Origin: Lachnospiraceae bacterium
GTDB lineage: Bacteria > Bacillota > Clostridia > Lachnospirales > Lachnospiraceae
Reading direction: 5' to 3'
DNA length: 64,000 nt
Assembly: GCA_017473115.1 (NCBI GenBank)
Contig: JAFUNC010000014.1
Span: 62,001-126,000, forward strand
A program made the position numbers and the translations under genes. Position 1 is the stretch's first letter. Each line of letters opens with the position of its first letter. The notes under the pieces are model-generated. The model searched no databases, was not told the DNA's origin, and worked only from the letters and a program-made list of their open reading frames with translations. Of this stretch, positions 1 to 8,969 are shown piece after piece.

Positions 1-534
1 AGACGCCGCCTGACTTATCAATAAACTTTTTAACCCATCCTTTGCTTGTCCGAATCCGAAAAAAATAAGGTTACGCATCAAATCCTGAGGATCGCTCACT
101 AATACTGCACCGGAATTAATTGCTTGCTTTGCCGCAGTTAAGGTGTCACCGCCCTGTTGCATAATGTTTTCCAATTCAGCATCAATTTCTCCCAAGCCTC
201 CGGAACCAAAAGAACTCACGCTGCCTTCCAACGAATCAAATTTTTCCAAAAACACAGCGGTATCATCAATTGTCTGTCGTAACTCCGTCGTCTCATTTTG
301 AATATCCTGCTGCGATTCCAAGTCTGCGTCTCTTACACCAAACGCATGATACAAATATGTATACGCTGCAAGTTCACTCCCGGTCTGAAACATGGCATAT
401 TGTATTTTATTGTGAACCATAAAAATATTAATAAAAGAAATAAGCCCCAATATCAAAAGCATAAACGGAAAAAGACTCAGCACCGTTTCCACGGTAATCA
501 TACCGCATTCTTTTTTTTCTCTTTTTTTATTCAT
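1..534 (-). CDS. TadE/TadG-like pilus assembly protein, 3' end beyond window
   Basis: The frame is open for 178 codons from an ATG at 534 to the left edge, with a good ribosome binding site (AGGAAGGA) seven bases upstream. The N-terminus is a lysine-rich stretch, then GMITVETVLSLFPFMLLI, the single hydrophobic helix with an acidic residue that is typical of TadE-like pseudopilins. The following 130 residues are hydrophilic and acidic. It starts 13 bases after the stop of the large DUF5702-like gene, so it belongs to the same Tad operon. It is the second TadE-like protein of the locus; TadE/TadF/TadG proteins are minor components of Flp pilus assembly. The C-terminus is not in the window. Confidence 0.72.
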   Translation of the reverse strand, partial: MNKKREKKECGMITVETVLSLFPFMLLILGLISFINIFMVHNKIQYAMFQTGSELAAYTYLYHAFGVRDADLESQQDIQNETTELRQTIDDTAVFLEKFDSLEGSVSSFGSGGLGEIDAELENIMQQGGDTLTAAKQAINSGAVLVSDPQDLMRNLIFFGFGQAKDGLKSLLISQAAS

Positions 535-546
535 GCCTGTTCCTTC

Positions 547-3207
547 CTAATAACCTCGTATTACAGAATAACCATATGTACTGTCTTCCACCTGTTGACG
601 CATATCACTTGCCTCAGAACTATCCAGGAATTTATTCACCAAGCCTTCCGGAAGAACCATAAAGCCCATCTCCACTTCACAGGTACAATTCACTGCCGTT
701 CTCGTATCCTGCATCTGGAAATCCAATGTTGTCAAATCTTTGGATGGATCATAATCATCACCATTTACATAATTATACTGATTTACATTTAATGTAACTA
801 AATTAGCAGTACGATCCAGCAAGGTGTTTTGACTCATAAAGACCATAATGATAAACATATAATCCTCATAACTTAGTTTAAATTCCGTTTTATTGCCGGA
901 AGAACCGGAAGAATTATTAATTTCCACCTCATCCGCACTACTGCTTCCCATAGAACTGTTACACTGATTCAACACGCTTCCCAATAGGGCATCATCCATA
1001 GACAAGTCCTGTATATCTGTCTTGAAAAAGATAACCGCTTCCCTCTGTTTCAAAAGTTCCCAGTCCGCGTAGGATTCCAATGTTGCAACCAAAAGACGCA
1101 ATGCCCCACTAACTGCAACATAAGCAAGCGGTCCCAAAATCACACCAACATAGGGCACCGCACTTGCCGCCGCTTTCGCAGCCTCAGCAATGGCCTTAAT
1201 CGGATCATTTATTTCTTTGATCGTATAAGTCGATATAAAATTCATTGAGGTACGAATGCCCAGAATAATATTTCTGGTATGATTTAAATTTTCCTTCGAT
1301 GAATTATGTCCGCCAATAAGATATTCCAGTTCTGCGCCATAGAGATAGTTATTCTCTTTGCACAGTTCATATCCGGTCAGACTTTCTTCCACATAATCGT
1401 CATTTTCTTCCGAATCTCCTTCCCCGGAAGCAGAACCTGCAGAAGGGTCCACTGTGGAAGGATCTACGGTAGGAACAGACGACGTTACAGAGGAATCTCC
1501 TGCATTCACATCCGTATCTCCACCCGTAGCCGAAGTACTGTCATCCGGCGGCTCGATTCCCGTAACACGACTGGAAAACATACCGAAATCATAAGAGGTT
1601 AACATAAATTTGGATACAAGGCTTTTTCCAAGACTTGCCAAGGCATTTCCTCCGGTCAGACACTCCAAAAGATCCGGCACATCACCGCCATCAGAAGAAA
1701 TCTCTAATTGCGACGCTAACCCTGACGTAATATCTCTCGGTCTATCAGAATCCGGAATTTTATCATAGTCTTTATCTTCATCTTCTGTTATATCATGTTT
1801 ACCCATAAGTTCATCTACCTTATCGGTGACCTTATCGGCAATATCTTCGCCGCCTTCCTGGTCTGCAGAACCGGCAGAATTTTCCACATAATCATGAAAT
1901 TCCTTATATTCCTGACTTTCTGTGGAGTAATCATACCATTCAAATGATATGCTATCGCTTACTGCCGAAAGTTCACATCCCGGATCATCACCGTCGATGA
2001 TATTGTCTTTGGCTGTATTGAGTGTTTTCAGCGTGTCCTCCCACTCTGTTTTATTATTTGCATCCTTTGTTCCGTTCTGATTCTCCTTTAACAAATTCAA
2101 CACACCGCGGAAAAGGTCTTTTTTTTCAAGAACATCTTCCAGATCACTGATTTCATCCAGCATTTCCTGCTTTAAACTCTCAACATTACAATTTTCAGCC
2201 TCACGGTGTACCGCTTCAACTTCTTTCTCGATTTCGTCAAACAAACCATCCAACTCGTTGCAAATCCTACTCAAATCATCCAATTTAGCGGATACTTCGC
2301 CGAACTTAATGGCGTAACGGCTGTCTTCCATAGATTTATCAAGTGCATCCAATTCGGTTTTAATTTCTTCCTTGTATCCGTCCACATCAAAATATTTATC
2401 TGCTAATGCAGACACCTCCGGTTCTACGGTTTCTCCGTTTGCTTCCGCTTCGACTTTGGCATCATGTGCATCTTCAATCTGATTTCTTTCCGCATCGCTC
2501 AAAGCAAGGTATGCAAGGTAATCTGCGTAATCATCTGAATCAATGAGCATATTCATCTGAAGCGCATAAGTCTGAAGCGCCGCCTCTCTTCCATCTTTGT
2601 AGTCCGGATAATCATTGATGGTAGCAAGCACCTCAAAATACTCGCCTACTTTTTCCATTGTATTGGAACTGGTTTCTGATACCTTGGAACGTTCGCTAAC
2701 TGCATTCATATCTGCCGCATACGAATCCATCTGGGTCAATACGTCCAGAAAATCCAATTCCCCTATTACCATTTCCACCACACGGAATTTCATAAAATCA
2801 TTTATCTGGGTAGAAAGTACATTATTATTTGCCAAAGAAGAACCTTCAATTGCTAAATACGTCATAGTAACGTTAGCATCTTTATACGGCATCCATCCGC
2901 CTATTTCTTCTCCTTCTCCATTAGGATTAAAAGAGTACTTCGCATATTGCTCTGCAATCTCTACAATCGCAGTTTTTGCATCTTCATTCTGCGTCAGGGC
3001 AAACAATCCGTACAATTCTTTTAAGGTATGGTCATATTCACTTAAAAGAGTCTCCCCGTATATGTCTGCTGTCATGGCAGCCTGTGAACTATATAGTCTC
3101 ATACGTGCAAAGTCCACCATTGTACCGGTACAAACAATAACCGGTACCAGTATCAATGTTACGAACACGGTAATAAGGCCTCTGTCTTTTCTTCTAAATA
3201 TCATCAT
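547..3207 (-). CDS. DUF5702-like (TadG-type) Tad pilus protein
   Basis: 886 residues. The N-terminus (RRKDRGLITVFVTLILVP) is a basic cap plus one transmembrane helix, as in TadG/DUF5702 proteins of clostridial Tad loci. The long extracytoplasmic part is very acidic, with helical segments (about 230-400), a Thr/Ser/Glu/Asp-rich low-complexity linker (about 560-620) and one further hydrophobic stretch near 670-710. It lies 36 bases downstream of a TadE-like gene. By family the protein is envelope-anchored and linked to Flp pilus biogenesis; its biochemical role is unknown. The family name is from memory and was not searched. Confidence 0.7.
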   Translation of the reverse strand: MMIFRRKDRGLITVFVTLILVPVIVCTGTMVDFARMRLYSSQAAMTADIYGETLLSEYDHTLKELYGLFALTQNEDAKTAIVEIAEQYAKYSFNPNGEGEEIGGWMPYKDANVTMTYLAIEGSSLANNNVLSTQINDFMKFRVVEMVIGELDFLDVLTQMDSYAADMNAVSERSKVSETSSNTMEKVGEYFEVLATINDYPDYKDGREAALQTYALQMNMLIDSDDYADYLAYLALSDAERNQIEDAHDAKVEAEANGETVEPEVSALADKYFDVDGYKEEIKTELDALDKSMEDSRYAIKFGEVSAKLDDLSRICNELDGLFDEIEKEVEAVHREAENCNVESLKQEMLDEISDLEDVLEKKDLFRGVLNLLKENQNGTKDANNKTEWEDTLKTLNTAKDNIIDGDDPGCELSAVSDSISFEWYDYSTESQEYKEFHDYVENSAGSADQEGGEDIADKVTDKVDELMGKHDITEDEDKDYDKIPDSDRPRDITSGLASQLEISSDGGDVPDLLECLTGGNALASLGKSLVSKFMLTSYDFGMFSSRVTGIEPPDDSTSATGGDTDVNAGDSSVTSSVPTVDPSTVDPSAGSASGEGDSEENDDYVEESLTGYELCKENNYLYGAELEYLIGGHNSSKENLNHTRNIILGIRTSMNFISTYTIKEINDPIKAIAEAAKAAASAVPYVGVILGPLAYVAVSGALRLLVATLESYADWELLKQREAVIFFKTDIQDLSMDDALLGSVLNQCNSSMGSSSADEVEINNSSGSSGNKTEFKLSYEDYMFIIMVFMSQNTLLDRTANLVTLNVNQYNYVNGDDYDPSKDLTTLDFQMQDTRTAVNCTCEVEMGFMVLPEGLVNKFLDSSEASDMRQQVEDSTYGYSVIRGY

Positions 3208-3242
3208 ACAACCCCTCTGCTCTACGAATTGTCAGTTAACGC

Positions 3243-3911
3243 TTATTCAGCGCCTAAAAAATCTTTTACTTTCTGATATCCTGCTGCGATTTCACCCGCA
3301 AAATCTGCTGCAATCTTTCCGAGTTGCGTATCCTCCACAAGATCAATTGCATAATCCACATTGCGAATCATTGCATCGTGATTCACTACATTTACTTTGG
3401 CAGACGCCGTAATTTCGTAACCATCTTCATCCAATCCAATAAGGGTCAGACTCAGCGGAATATCTACCCTCTGTGTTGCAGTTACAAGCAACTGTTGTGT
3501 AATCAGACCAGGATTATGTGTAATGGTTAACTCAATGTCATCATTAAAAAACATAGTTCCTGCTATGGAATCAAAATAATCATCAAAATGTGCCTCAAAA
3601 TTATAACCGCCGCCAAACGTTCCTCGGTAGGGATTTAACGGTTCTGTTGCACTGTAAGAATTACCAGCTGCAATCGTAGAAGTATCTGCACTCGTAAAAT
3701 CCAATTCATTGTTTGGAACCACATAAGTATCTGTCAAGGTACTTTTATAATAAACCAGGGCAGTCTCTAAACTGGCCTGTAAATTTGCTTTTTGGAACAT
3801 CAGAAGGGACAGATACAACAGAAAAACCACGCATAAAATTGCCAATGGAAATAACAGCGTAGCTTCCACTTCTACAGAACCTTTTTGATTTTTCATTTTA
3901 GTCTTTTTCAT
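3243..3911 (-). CDS. TadE-like pseudopilin
   Basis: 222 residues. After a short Lys-rich leader comes GSVEVEATLLFPLAILCVV: a glycine cleavage-type position, a glutamate five residues later and a hydrophobic helix, the signature of TadE/TadF pseudopilins processed by a prepilin peptidase. The remaining 170 residues form a predicted extracytoplasmic domain. It lies between the flp pilin and the DUF5702-like gene. The 98 bases separating it from flp contain only a weak hairpin without a U-tract. Likely a minor pilin or assembly factor. Confidence 0.75.
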   Translation of the reverse strand: MKKTKMKNQKGSVEVEATLLFPLAILCVVFLLYLSLLMFQKANLQASLETALVYYKSTLTDTYVVPNNELDFTSADTSTIAAGNSYSATEPLNPYRGTFGGGYNFEAHFDDYFDSIAGTMFFNDDIELTITHNPGLITQQLLVTATQRVDIPLSLTLIGLDEDGYEITASAKVNVVNHDAMIRNVDYAIDLVEDTQLGKIAADFAGEIAAGYQKVKDFLGAE

Positions 3912-4009
3912 GTACTGTCCCTTCTTTTGTAAATTCTCTTTCCTATTGAACCAAATTTAATAAATCTTCAAACACTCAAATAAGTGTCTTTTTTAGCAAA
4001 ACTGCCTCT

Positions 4010-4234
4010 CTACGCGGGTCCAAAATCAAGAAGTTCTGGCCATACAACCTCTACAATCCAATCTTCAAGCAAACCCCAAAGCAATGCTACTAACGCAATC
4101 GCAACGATAATAATAAGAACGGTTGCAACGATGTTGGAAACACCTTTCTCCTCTGTCATCACGTTCTTCAACGCTTCCTTTGCCTTCAGCATTCTTACCT
4201 TTGCTCCGAGAACCATAGAATTAATAAAATTCAT
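4010..4234 (-). CDS. flp: Flp-type major pilin, Flp1-like
   Basis: 74 residues with a strong ribosome binding site (AAAGGAGGA). A basic leader of about 30 residues ends in EEKG, followed by VSNIVATVLIIIVAIALVAL, a hydrophobic helix, and a short acidic tail. This is the layout of a class III (Flp) prepilin cleaved after the glycine. The usual Glu at mature position 5 is Val here, and the helix resembles archaeal-type pilin starts. Position downstream of tadC and upstream of a TadE-like gene supports a role as the fibre subunit. No prepilin peptidase gene is in the window. Confidence 0.8.
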   Translation of the reverse strand: MNFINSMVLGAKVRMLKAKEALKNVMTEEKGVSNIVATVLIIIVAIALVALLWGLLEDWIVEVVWPELLDFGPA

Positions 4235-4272
4235 ATTCTTTCCTCCTTTCGTATTTTTATATGAACCGGCGG

Positions 4273-5361
4273 TTACATGTTAAAACTTGAAATCGCAGGT
4301 ACTATAACAACAACTAAAATACCTCCAAACATAAGCATGGTAGGTACAAACAATTTATTCTGTATAGTCTCACCCATACGTCTTGCAGAATGTTTCTTCT
4401 CCAGCCAAGATTCCGCATTGATGGTTCGTAAGTTATCTGCCAAATTTGCGTTACCGGCTGAAAAACTCTTACTAACAACCGAAACCATTTTATCCAAGAA
4501 CTTATTACTGCATCTCTGCTGCAAATGAGAAAGGGCTGCTTCCACTGATACCGACTGGTTAATTTCTTTCATGGTTTTTTGTAATTCCAGATAAATAACT
4601 GAATCATCACCGTATGCAGTTTGTTCCATTGCTTTGACAATGTTCATACCTGCCATTACCAGCAATGCAATCTGCGAAATAACATTAGGGAAGTCGCGGT
4701 CAATGCTCTCCTGGCGCTTCTTAGCGCGATTCTGCAAACCATCAAAAGGAAGGTATCCAATCAGGAACATTCCGATAAAAGTTCCAACCCCCAATATCAT
4801 AACGACTGACATTTCAGCCCCCGCACAAATCATAACCATGGACATAATAATTCCAAGCAATACGCCTACAAAAGTATAAGAAACCATAGATGCAATCAGA
4901 TAATAGGCATAAATAAAGGAATTTTTCTTTCCGCCGGTTTCCTGCCCTCTTTCCAATTCCAAATATCCCGCATGTTCACAACAACTGACAAGATTACGAA
5001 ACATTTCACTGTCCGCATTTACCTTGAAGTCAACCAGAAGTTGGTATCCAAACAGTGAAATTACATCTTCAATGGAAAAACTACGACCGGAAAGATATTC
5101 ACTTTCTTTTTTCTGATAACCTGCAATCTGTTTGTCCCATTCTTTTACTTTCTTGAGAACTTTCTTTTCGCTGTCCTCATGATATTTTTCATTTTTTCTT
5201 AAATAAATTTCTTTTTGAGTTTCAACGTCCTGTCGTAAAAAACGATTGTTCCATGCTTTGGCAATAACCACCTCTGCCGCACCTGCACGATTGTCTTTGC
5301 CGACTTCAATCACAAAAAATATAATCAGAACCGCTACAAAGAGTACCAATAATAACACCAT
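4273..5361 (-). CDS. tadC: TadC-like type II secretion F-domain membrane protein
   Basis: 362 residues. One hydrophobic helix at the N-terminus, a basic, highly charged region (about 30-140), two helices around 150-205, a cytoplasmic T2SSF (GspF) domain with the segment ISQIALLVMAGMNIVKAMEQ near 230-250, and a C-terminal helix. TadC pairs with TadB as the inner-membrane platform on which the CpaF ATPase acts. The ribosome binding site is AGGAGG. It follows tadB by 12 bases. The order cpaF-tadB-tadC is the conserved Tad order. Confidence 0.85.
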   Translation of the reverse strand: MVLLLVLFVAVLIIFFVIEVGKDNRAGAAEVVIAKAWNNRFLRQDVETQKEIYLRKNEKYHEDSEKKVLKKVKEWDKQIAGYQKKESEYLSGRSFSIEDVISLFGYQLLVDFKVNADSEMFRNLVSCCEHAGYLELERGQETGGKKNSFIYAYYLIASMVSYTFVGVLLGIIMSMVMICAGAEMSVVMILGVGTFIGMFLIGYLPFDGLQNRAKKRQESIDRDFPNVISQIALLVMAGMNIVKAMEQTAYGDDSVIYLELQKTMKEINQSVSVEAALSHLQQRCSNKFLDKMVSVVSKSFSAGNANLADNLRTINAESWLEKKHSARRMGETIQNKLFVPTMLMFGGILVVVIVPAISSFNM

Positions 5362-5373
5362 GTTCTCTTCCTC

Positions 5374-6150
5374 CTAGATATCAATCTCTGTTGCCTTCGT
5401 GGAAATAATGTATGAAGCAAATGTACACACAACGCCCACGGTAGCTGCAAGGCGACCTAAAGCCGTAGTATATAATGATCCCATCAGATCACCACCCATA
5501 CTGGTCATAGCCAATACAATAATCAACGGTAACACTAACATAACGTAGGCTTCTGATTTTGCACCGGAAATAGTGGTTTCAATTTCCATGGTGATTTCTG
5601 CTTTATCTTTGATGATTTCATGGGTCTGGCTAATGATATAACCAAAGTCACTGGTTTTACCTTCAATCGTGCCGTAAATAATGGCAAAATTCATAATATC
5701 ATCAATTTCACTTCTTCTTCCCAATTCTGCGAATCCGTCCTTCATAGGAATTCCGGCACGTTCATAATCCGAAACAATCAATTCAACTTCACGGACAATA
5801 TCCGCTCTCTCATTAAACATCATTTTCAATTCGCGCAAAGAATCATGTACTGCATTCTCCATGGATCGACCGCTACCACCGCTTACGGAAATGGATATGA
5901 TTTCCAGGAACTGATTAAACTGCATTCTTAACTTGTTCTGTCTCTTCTTCGTTGCGGATTTTGCATATATTTTTTCCTGCGGAATTGCAATGATAATTCC
6001 TCCAATCAATGCCACAATAATGGATTTATAATACACGTATAAAATCACCGCAATGGCAATCACAAACACCAAATACGCCAACATATGCTCGCCTTTGGTC
6101 ATATTACATTCATAATAATTAATCCTGACTTTGTCTCTATTTTCCGGCAT
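5374..6150 (-). CDS. tadB: TadB-like type II secretion F-domain membrane protein
   Basis: 258 residues, shorter than many TadB proteins. It has a hydrophobic segment at about 25-60, a T2SSF domain with the segment FLEIISISVSGGSGRSMENA around 85-105, and two C-terminal helices. Its start overlaps the end of cpaF by 14 bases, which implies translational coupling. Together with TadC it forms the membrane platform of the Flp pilus machine. Confidence 0.85.
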   Translation of the reverse strand: MPENRDKVRINYYECNMTKGEHMLAYLVFVIAIAVILYVYYKSIIVALIGGIIIAIPQEKIYAKSATKKRQNKLRMQFNQFLEIISISVSGGSGRSMENAVHDSLRELKMMFNERADIVREVELIVSDYERAGIPMKDGFAELGRRSEIDDIMNFAIIYGTIEGKTSDFGYIISQTHEIIKDKAEITMEIETTISGAKSEAYVMLVLPLIIVLAMTSMGGDLMGSLYTTALGRLAATVGVVCTFASYIISTKATEIDI

Positions 6151-7438
6151 TTTCGTCCTCCATAAACTCGTAGATACCTGCTAAAATAAACTTCTCCTGA
6201 TTCTTAATCGGATTTCCCGTTCTAAGCAGTTTTCCGGACACTTTTTTTAAGGAAGTGTGCTCGTCTTCTTCAAACTTATAAATAGGATTTAATATGATTT
6301 TTCCGTCTTCATATCCGACTACTTCCGTGATTTCCATACATTTTCTGGAGAAGTCACGCAAACGGGACAAATGAATGATGTAATCAACCGCAGACGCAAT
6401 CTGCATTCGAATTGCTTCCAACGGCAAATCGGCACTTCCGGTCAAAACCATGGTTTCCAAACGGCTAAGCATTGCTTCTGCAGAGTTTGCATGACCGGTG
6501 GACAAACTGCCGTCATGTCCGGTATTCATAGCCTGAAGCATATCCAATGCCTCTTCACCACGAACCTCACCGACAACAATACGGTCAGGTCTCATACGCA
6601 AAGATGACTTAATCAAATCACGAATGGTGATTTCCGTTGCCTCTTTGGAATTAGCCTTCTTTGTTTCCATTCGAACAAGGTTCGGTACATTTTTAATCTG
6701 GAGTTCAGCAGAGTCCTCAATGGTAATAACACGTTCCCAAGGCTGAATAAAATTAGATAACGCATTCAGGAAAGTCGTTTTACCACTACCGGTACCGCCG
6801 GCAACAAACACATTATGTCTGGAGGAAACAACTTTTTGCAAAAAGTCAGCCACCTCAGGCGTAATGGATTTGTACTCCAGCAACTTTTCAATTGTCATTG
6901 GATTTTTGGGGAATCTTCGAATTGTTACGGTAGCTCCGTTCAAGGCTACCGGCGGAAATACAACATTCACACGGGAACCGTCTTCCAATCGCGCATCCAC
7001 GATAGGGTTACTCGCATCAATGCTTCTGTCCATTTTATTAACAAACTTTTGAACGATACGGATCAATTCCTCATCATCCTGGAAATGTTCTTCAAGGCGC
7101 ATAAGTTTACCTGCTTTTTCCACGAAAATGGTATCATATCCGTTAATCATAACTTCGGTAATGTCCGGGTCAGTAATGATTTTACCAAGAATACCAAGAC
7201 CTTCTACCGTTTCTGTAATTGTAAATTTCAGTGTATTTTTGTCTTTAAAAGACATTCCCAGATAGTACTGGTATAAATCACTGTCATTTTCTCTTGCCCA
7301 GTTAATTCTTTCTTTGATTTTCTGAGCAATCAATTCATCCAGTTCTTCACTGGTATAATCTCTTAATCTGCTGGCATTCTGAATAACGTCCTTCAAAACA
7401 CCGACTTCACTCATGAAATAATTATTGTTATTATTCAT
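6137..7438 (-). CDS. cpaF: CpaF/TadA pilus assembly ATPase
   Basis: 433 residues, the usual length for this family of secretion ATPases. Walker A is GGTGSGKT at 214-221, the Asp box is EDSAEL near 241, Walker B is RIVVGEVRGEE near 286-296, and the His box is NTGHDGSLSTGH near 305-316. The hexameric cytoplasmic ATPase powers Flp pilus extension and probably retraction. It lies between tadZ and tadB, and every catalytic motif appears intact. Confidence 0.95.
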   Translation of the reverse strand: MNNNNNYFMSEVGVLKDVIQNASRLRDYTSEELDELIAQKIKERINWARENDSDLYQYYLGMSFKDKNTLKFTITETVEGLGILGKIITDPDITEVMINGYDTIFVEKAGKLMRLEEHFQDDEELIRIVQKFVNKMDRSIDASNPIVDARLEDGSRVNVVFPPVALNGATVTIRRFPKNPMTIEKLLEYKSITPEVADFLQKVVSSRHNVFVAGGTGSGKTTFLNALSNFIQPWERVITIEDSAELQIKNVPNLVRMETKKANSKEATEITIRDLIKSSLRMRPDRIVVGEVRGEEALDMLQAMNTGHDGSLSTGHANSAEAMLSRLETMVLTGSADLPLEAIRMQIASAVDYIIHLSRLRDFSRKCMEITEVVGYEDGKIILNPIYKFEEDEHTSLKKVSGKLLRTGNPIKNQEKFILAGIYEFMEDENAGK

Positions 7439-7481
7439 TTTTTCGTCCCCGTACTTTTTCCCTTTTATCCCTACGTAAACA

Positions 7482-8528
7482 TTACTTCAAAATAGTGTTT
7501 ACATTCATTACATCTTTGTTTGTAATCATTTGTATTACATTCTTAAAAGTCTGTGTTCCGAAGTTCGGAATATTACCTATATTCGGCACATCCAAACGAT
7601 TGCTTAAAATCGCATTGTTCTCCATAAAATTGCAAACCTTAAACATCTTGCCCATCCACTCTCTTACAAACACCTGAGTAGCAAACATCTCTATCTTCTT
7701 TGCCGCAATTTCACCTGCCTTTTCCACCAATACCAAACTATCAGAAATCTCAAGGCATACTTCACACAATGAATCCAATGCACTTCCCATATCAAGAATA
7801 ATAATGTCAAAACTTCCGCTCTTCTTAATTCGTTCGATAACTTCTTTCATCTCATCCGAGGTAATGGTATTGTAGTCGATAATACGCTCAAAACCTTCTA
7901 CGTAATAAATATCATTAAACCCTTTTTTCGTAATGCCTTTTAACTTCAATTCAAAATTAATATTTTCACCAATCGCCTCAAACAACTGTGTAATACCATC
8001 TTCCTCTTCCGTACGGGGATTCAAAAGTCCGGATGCATCCAACTGCTCCAAACTCAAATACAAAACCTTCTTTCCAAAAGAAGAAAACTTGCTGGCAAGC
8101 GAAAAAGCAACGGTTGTTTTACCACTGCCGCCGATAGGTGAATACACACCGATAATCTTTGTATTCTGCGAACGGTCAAAATCAACCCAACTTCCGACTT
8201 TATCAGCATATGCTTTAATAACTTCCTTATAAATTTTACTGATTCTCTGGTACTTAATTACCTTTTCACAGTCTGTATAATAAGAAGTATTTCTTGCTTC
8301 GTCACTATAGAGACAAATCCACATTTTTGCATTCAAAAGCGAAATCTTCGAATCGCTGACATCCGGATCAAACAATACAACATCAATCTTCTTTGTTAAC
8401 AATGTTTCTTCCAACAAATCAACGTTTGTAAATACAGAAACGTTCAAATCTTCGTATTCCTGTAATACTTCTACTAATCTGGCAACATAATCTTTGTCTT
8501 TGTCTACGATTGCGATTGAAATATTCAT
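7482..8528 (-). CDS. tadZ: TadZ/CpaE-like receiver-MinD-type ATPase
   Basis: 348 residues. Residues 1-110 look like an atypical receiver domain and the rest a MinD/ParA-type P-loop domain with PIGGSGKTT at 131-139; the first residue of the usual KGGxGKT motif is Ile. TadZ/CpaE proteins place the Tad machine at a cell pole. An ATG at 8528 preceded by ATGGGG was preferred over a GTG 42 bases upstream that lacks a good ribosome binding site. It is the first gene of the Tad operon, with its promoter and operators just upstream. Confidence 0.85.
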   Translation of the reverse strand: MNISIAIVDKDKDYVARLVEVLQEYEDLNVSVFTNVDLLEETLLTKKIDVVLFDPDVSDSKISLLNAKMWICLYSDEARNTSYYTDCEKVIKYQRISKIYKEVIKAYADKVGSWVDFDRSQNTKIIGVYSPIGGSGKTTVAFSLASKFSSFGKKVLYLSLEQLDASGLLNPRTEEEDGITQLFEAIGENINFELKLKGITKKGFNDIYYVEGFERIIDYNTITSDEMKEVIERIKKSGSFDIIILDMGSALDSLCEVCLEISDSLVLVEKAGEIAAKKIEMFATQVFVREWMGKMFKVCNFMENNAILSNRLDVPNIGNIPNFGTQTFKNVIQMITNKDVMNVNTILK

Positions 8529-8590
8529 AAATAAACCCCATCTGTTTCCCTTTATTTTCGGTGAAAACACACACTTTTCACATATAATAG

Positions 8591-8619
8591 ATTTTAGACC
8601 AATTTGGTCTATCTGTCAA
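8591..8619 (-). promoter_or_regulatory. sigma-A promoter of the tad operon
   Basis: On the minus strand a perfect -35 TTGACA (8619-8614) is followed after 17 bases by TAAAAT (8596-8591), about 60 bases before the tadZ ATG. The spacer is almost entirely filled by a palindromic operator, and a second operator borders the -35, so a repressor bound there should block RNA polymerase. Confidence 0.75.
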
Positions 8620-8661
8620 TAGACCGTTTTGGTCTAAACGCTCATAGTCCGTTGTGGTCTA
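8595..8661. promoter_or_regulatory. three phased palindromic operators
   Basis: Three copies of TAGACC-N5-GGTCTA lie at 8595-8611, 8620-8636 and 8645-8661 (the third has TAGTCC in its left arm). Their centres are 8603, 8628 and 8653, exactly 25 bp apart. They cover the region between tadZ and the divergent XRE-type regulator. Inference: they are binding sites for the adjacent regulator, which would control both itself and the Tad operon. Confidence 0.8.
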
Positions 8662-8664
8662 TAG

Positions 8665-8670
8665 TATAAT
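8665..8670 (+). promoter_or_regulatory. -10 element for the XRE-type regulator
   Basis: TATAAT, 39 bases before the regulator ATG. No good -35 is present 17 bases upstream; that position is at the edge of the third operator. The arrangement suggests a weak, autoregulated promoter. Confidence 0.5.
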
Positions 8671-8708
8671 TAATATATAGTTGTTAGTAGGTATTTTGAG
8701 GTATTTTC

Positions 8709-8924
8709 ATGATATATCATCGGATACGTGACTTACGTGAAGATAAAGACATAAGACAACAGGATATGGCGGATTATTTAGGAGTAACACAACGCTCCTA
8801 CAGTCGTTATGAATGTGGAGAAAGAACCCTTACGCCAGAAGTGTTGTGTAAAATTGCGGACTTTCATCAGGTTTCGGTAGACTATCTTTTGAACCGAACA
8901 GATCAAAAAAAAATTAATTATTAA
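8709..8924 (+). CDS. XRE/Cro-type helix-turn-helix regulator
   Basis: 71 residues: one helix-turn-helix domain with QQDMADYLGVTQRSYSRYE as the two HTH helices, ending in the YLLNRTD segment common to small XRE-type regulators. There is no effector domain. It is divergent from the Tad operon; ribosome binding site GAGGT with six-base spacing. The three operators in the shared upstream region make it the obvious candidate repressor of tadZ and of itself. It is followed by a bidirectional terminator. Confidence 0.88.
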   Translation: MIYHRIRDLREDKDIRQQDMADYLGVTQRSYSRYECGERTLTPEVLCKIADFHQVSVDYLLNRTDQKKINY

Positions 8925-8942
8925 TATATTTTTATATATAAA

Positions 8943-8969
8943 AAAAGAGATTCATTACGAATCTCTTTT
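8943..8969. terminator. bidirectional terminator between convergent genes
   Basis: Inverted repeat AAAAGAGATTC (8943-8953) and GAATCTCTTTT (8959-8969) with a five-base loop, A-rich before and T-rich after. It serves the XRE-type gene on plus and overlaps the stop codon of the ABC permease gene on minus. Confidence 0.8.

Noticed and set aside
2615-3412. Long plus-strand open frame opposite the DUF5702-like and TadE-like genes
   Set aside because: It spans two well-supported minus-strand genes and their gap, lacks a ribosome binding site and has the composition expected of an antisense shadow.
3912-4009. Hairpin between flp and the TadE-like gene as a pilin-boosting terminator
   Set aside because: The stem (AGACACT/AGTGTTT) is only seven pairs with weak ends and no U-tract follows on the minus strand.
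8529-8570. Upstream GTG start for tadZ
   Set aside because: The extra 14 residues lack homology to the family start and no ribosome binding site precedes the GTG.
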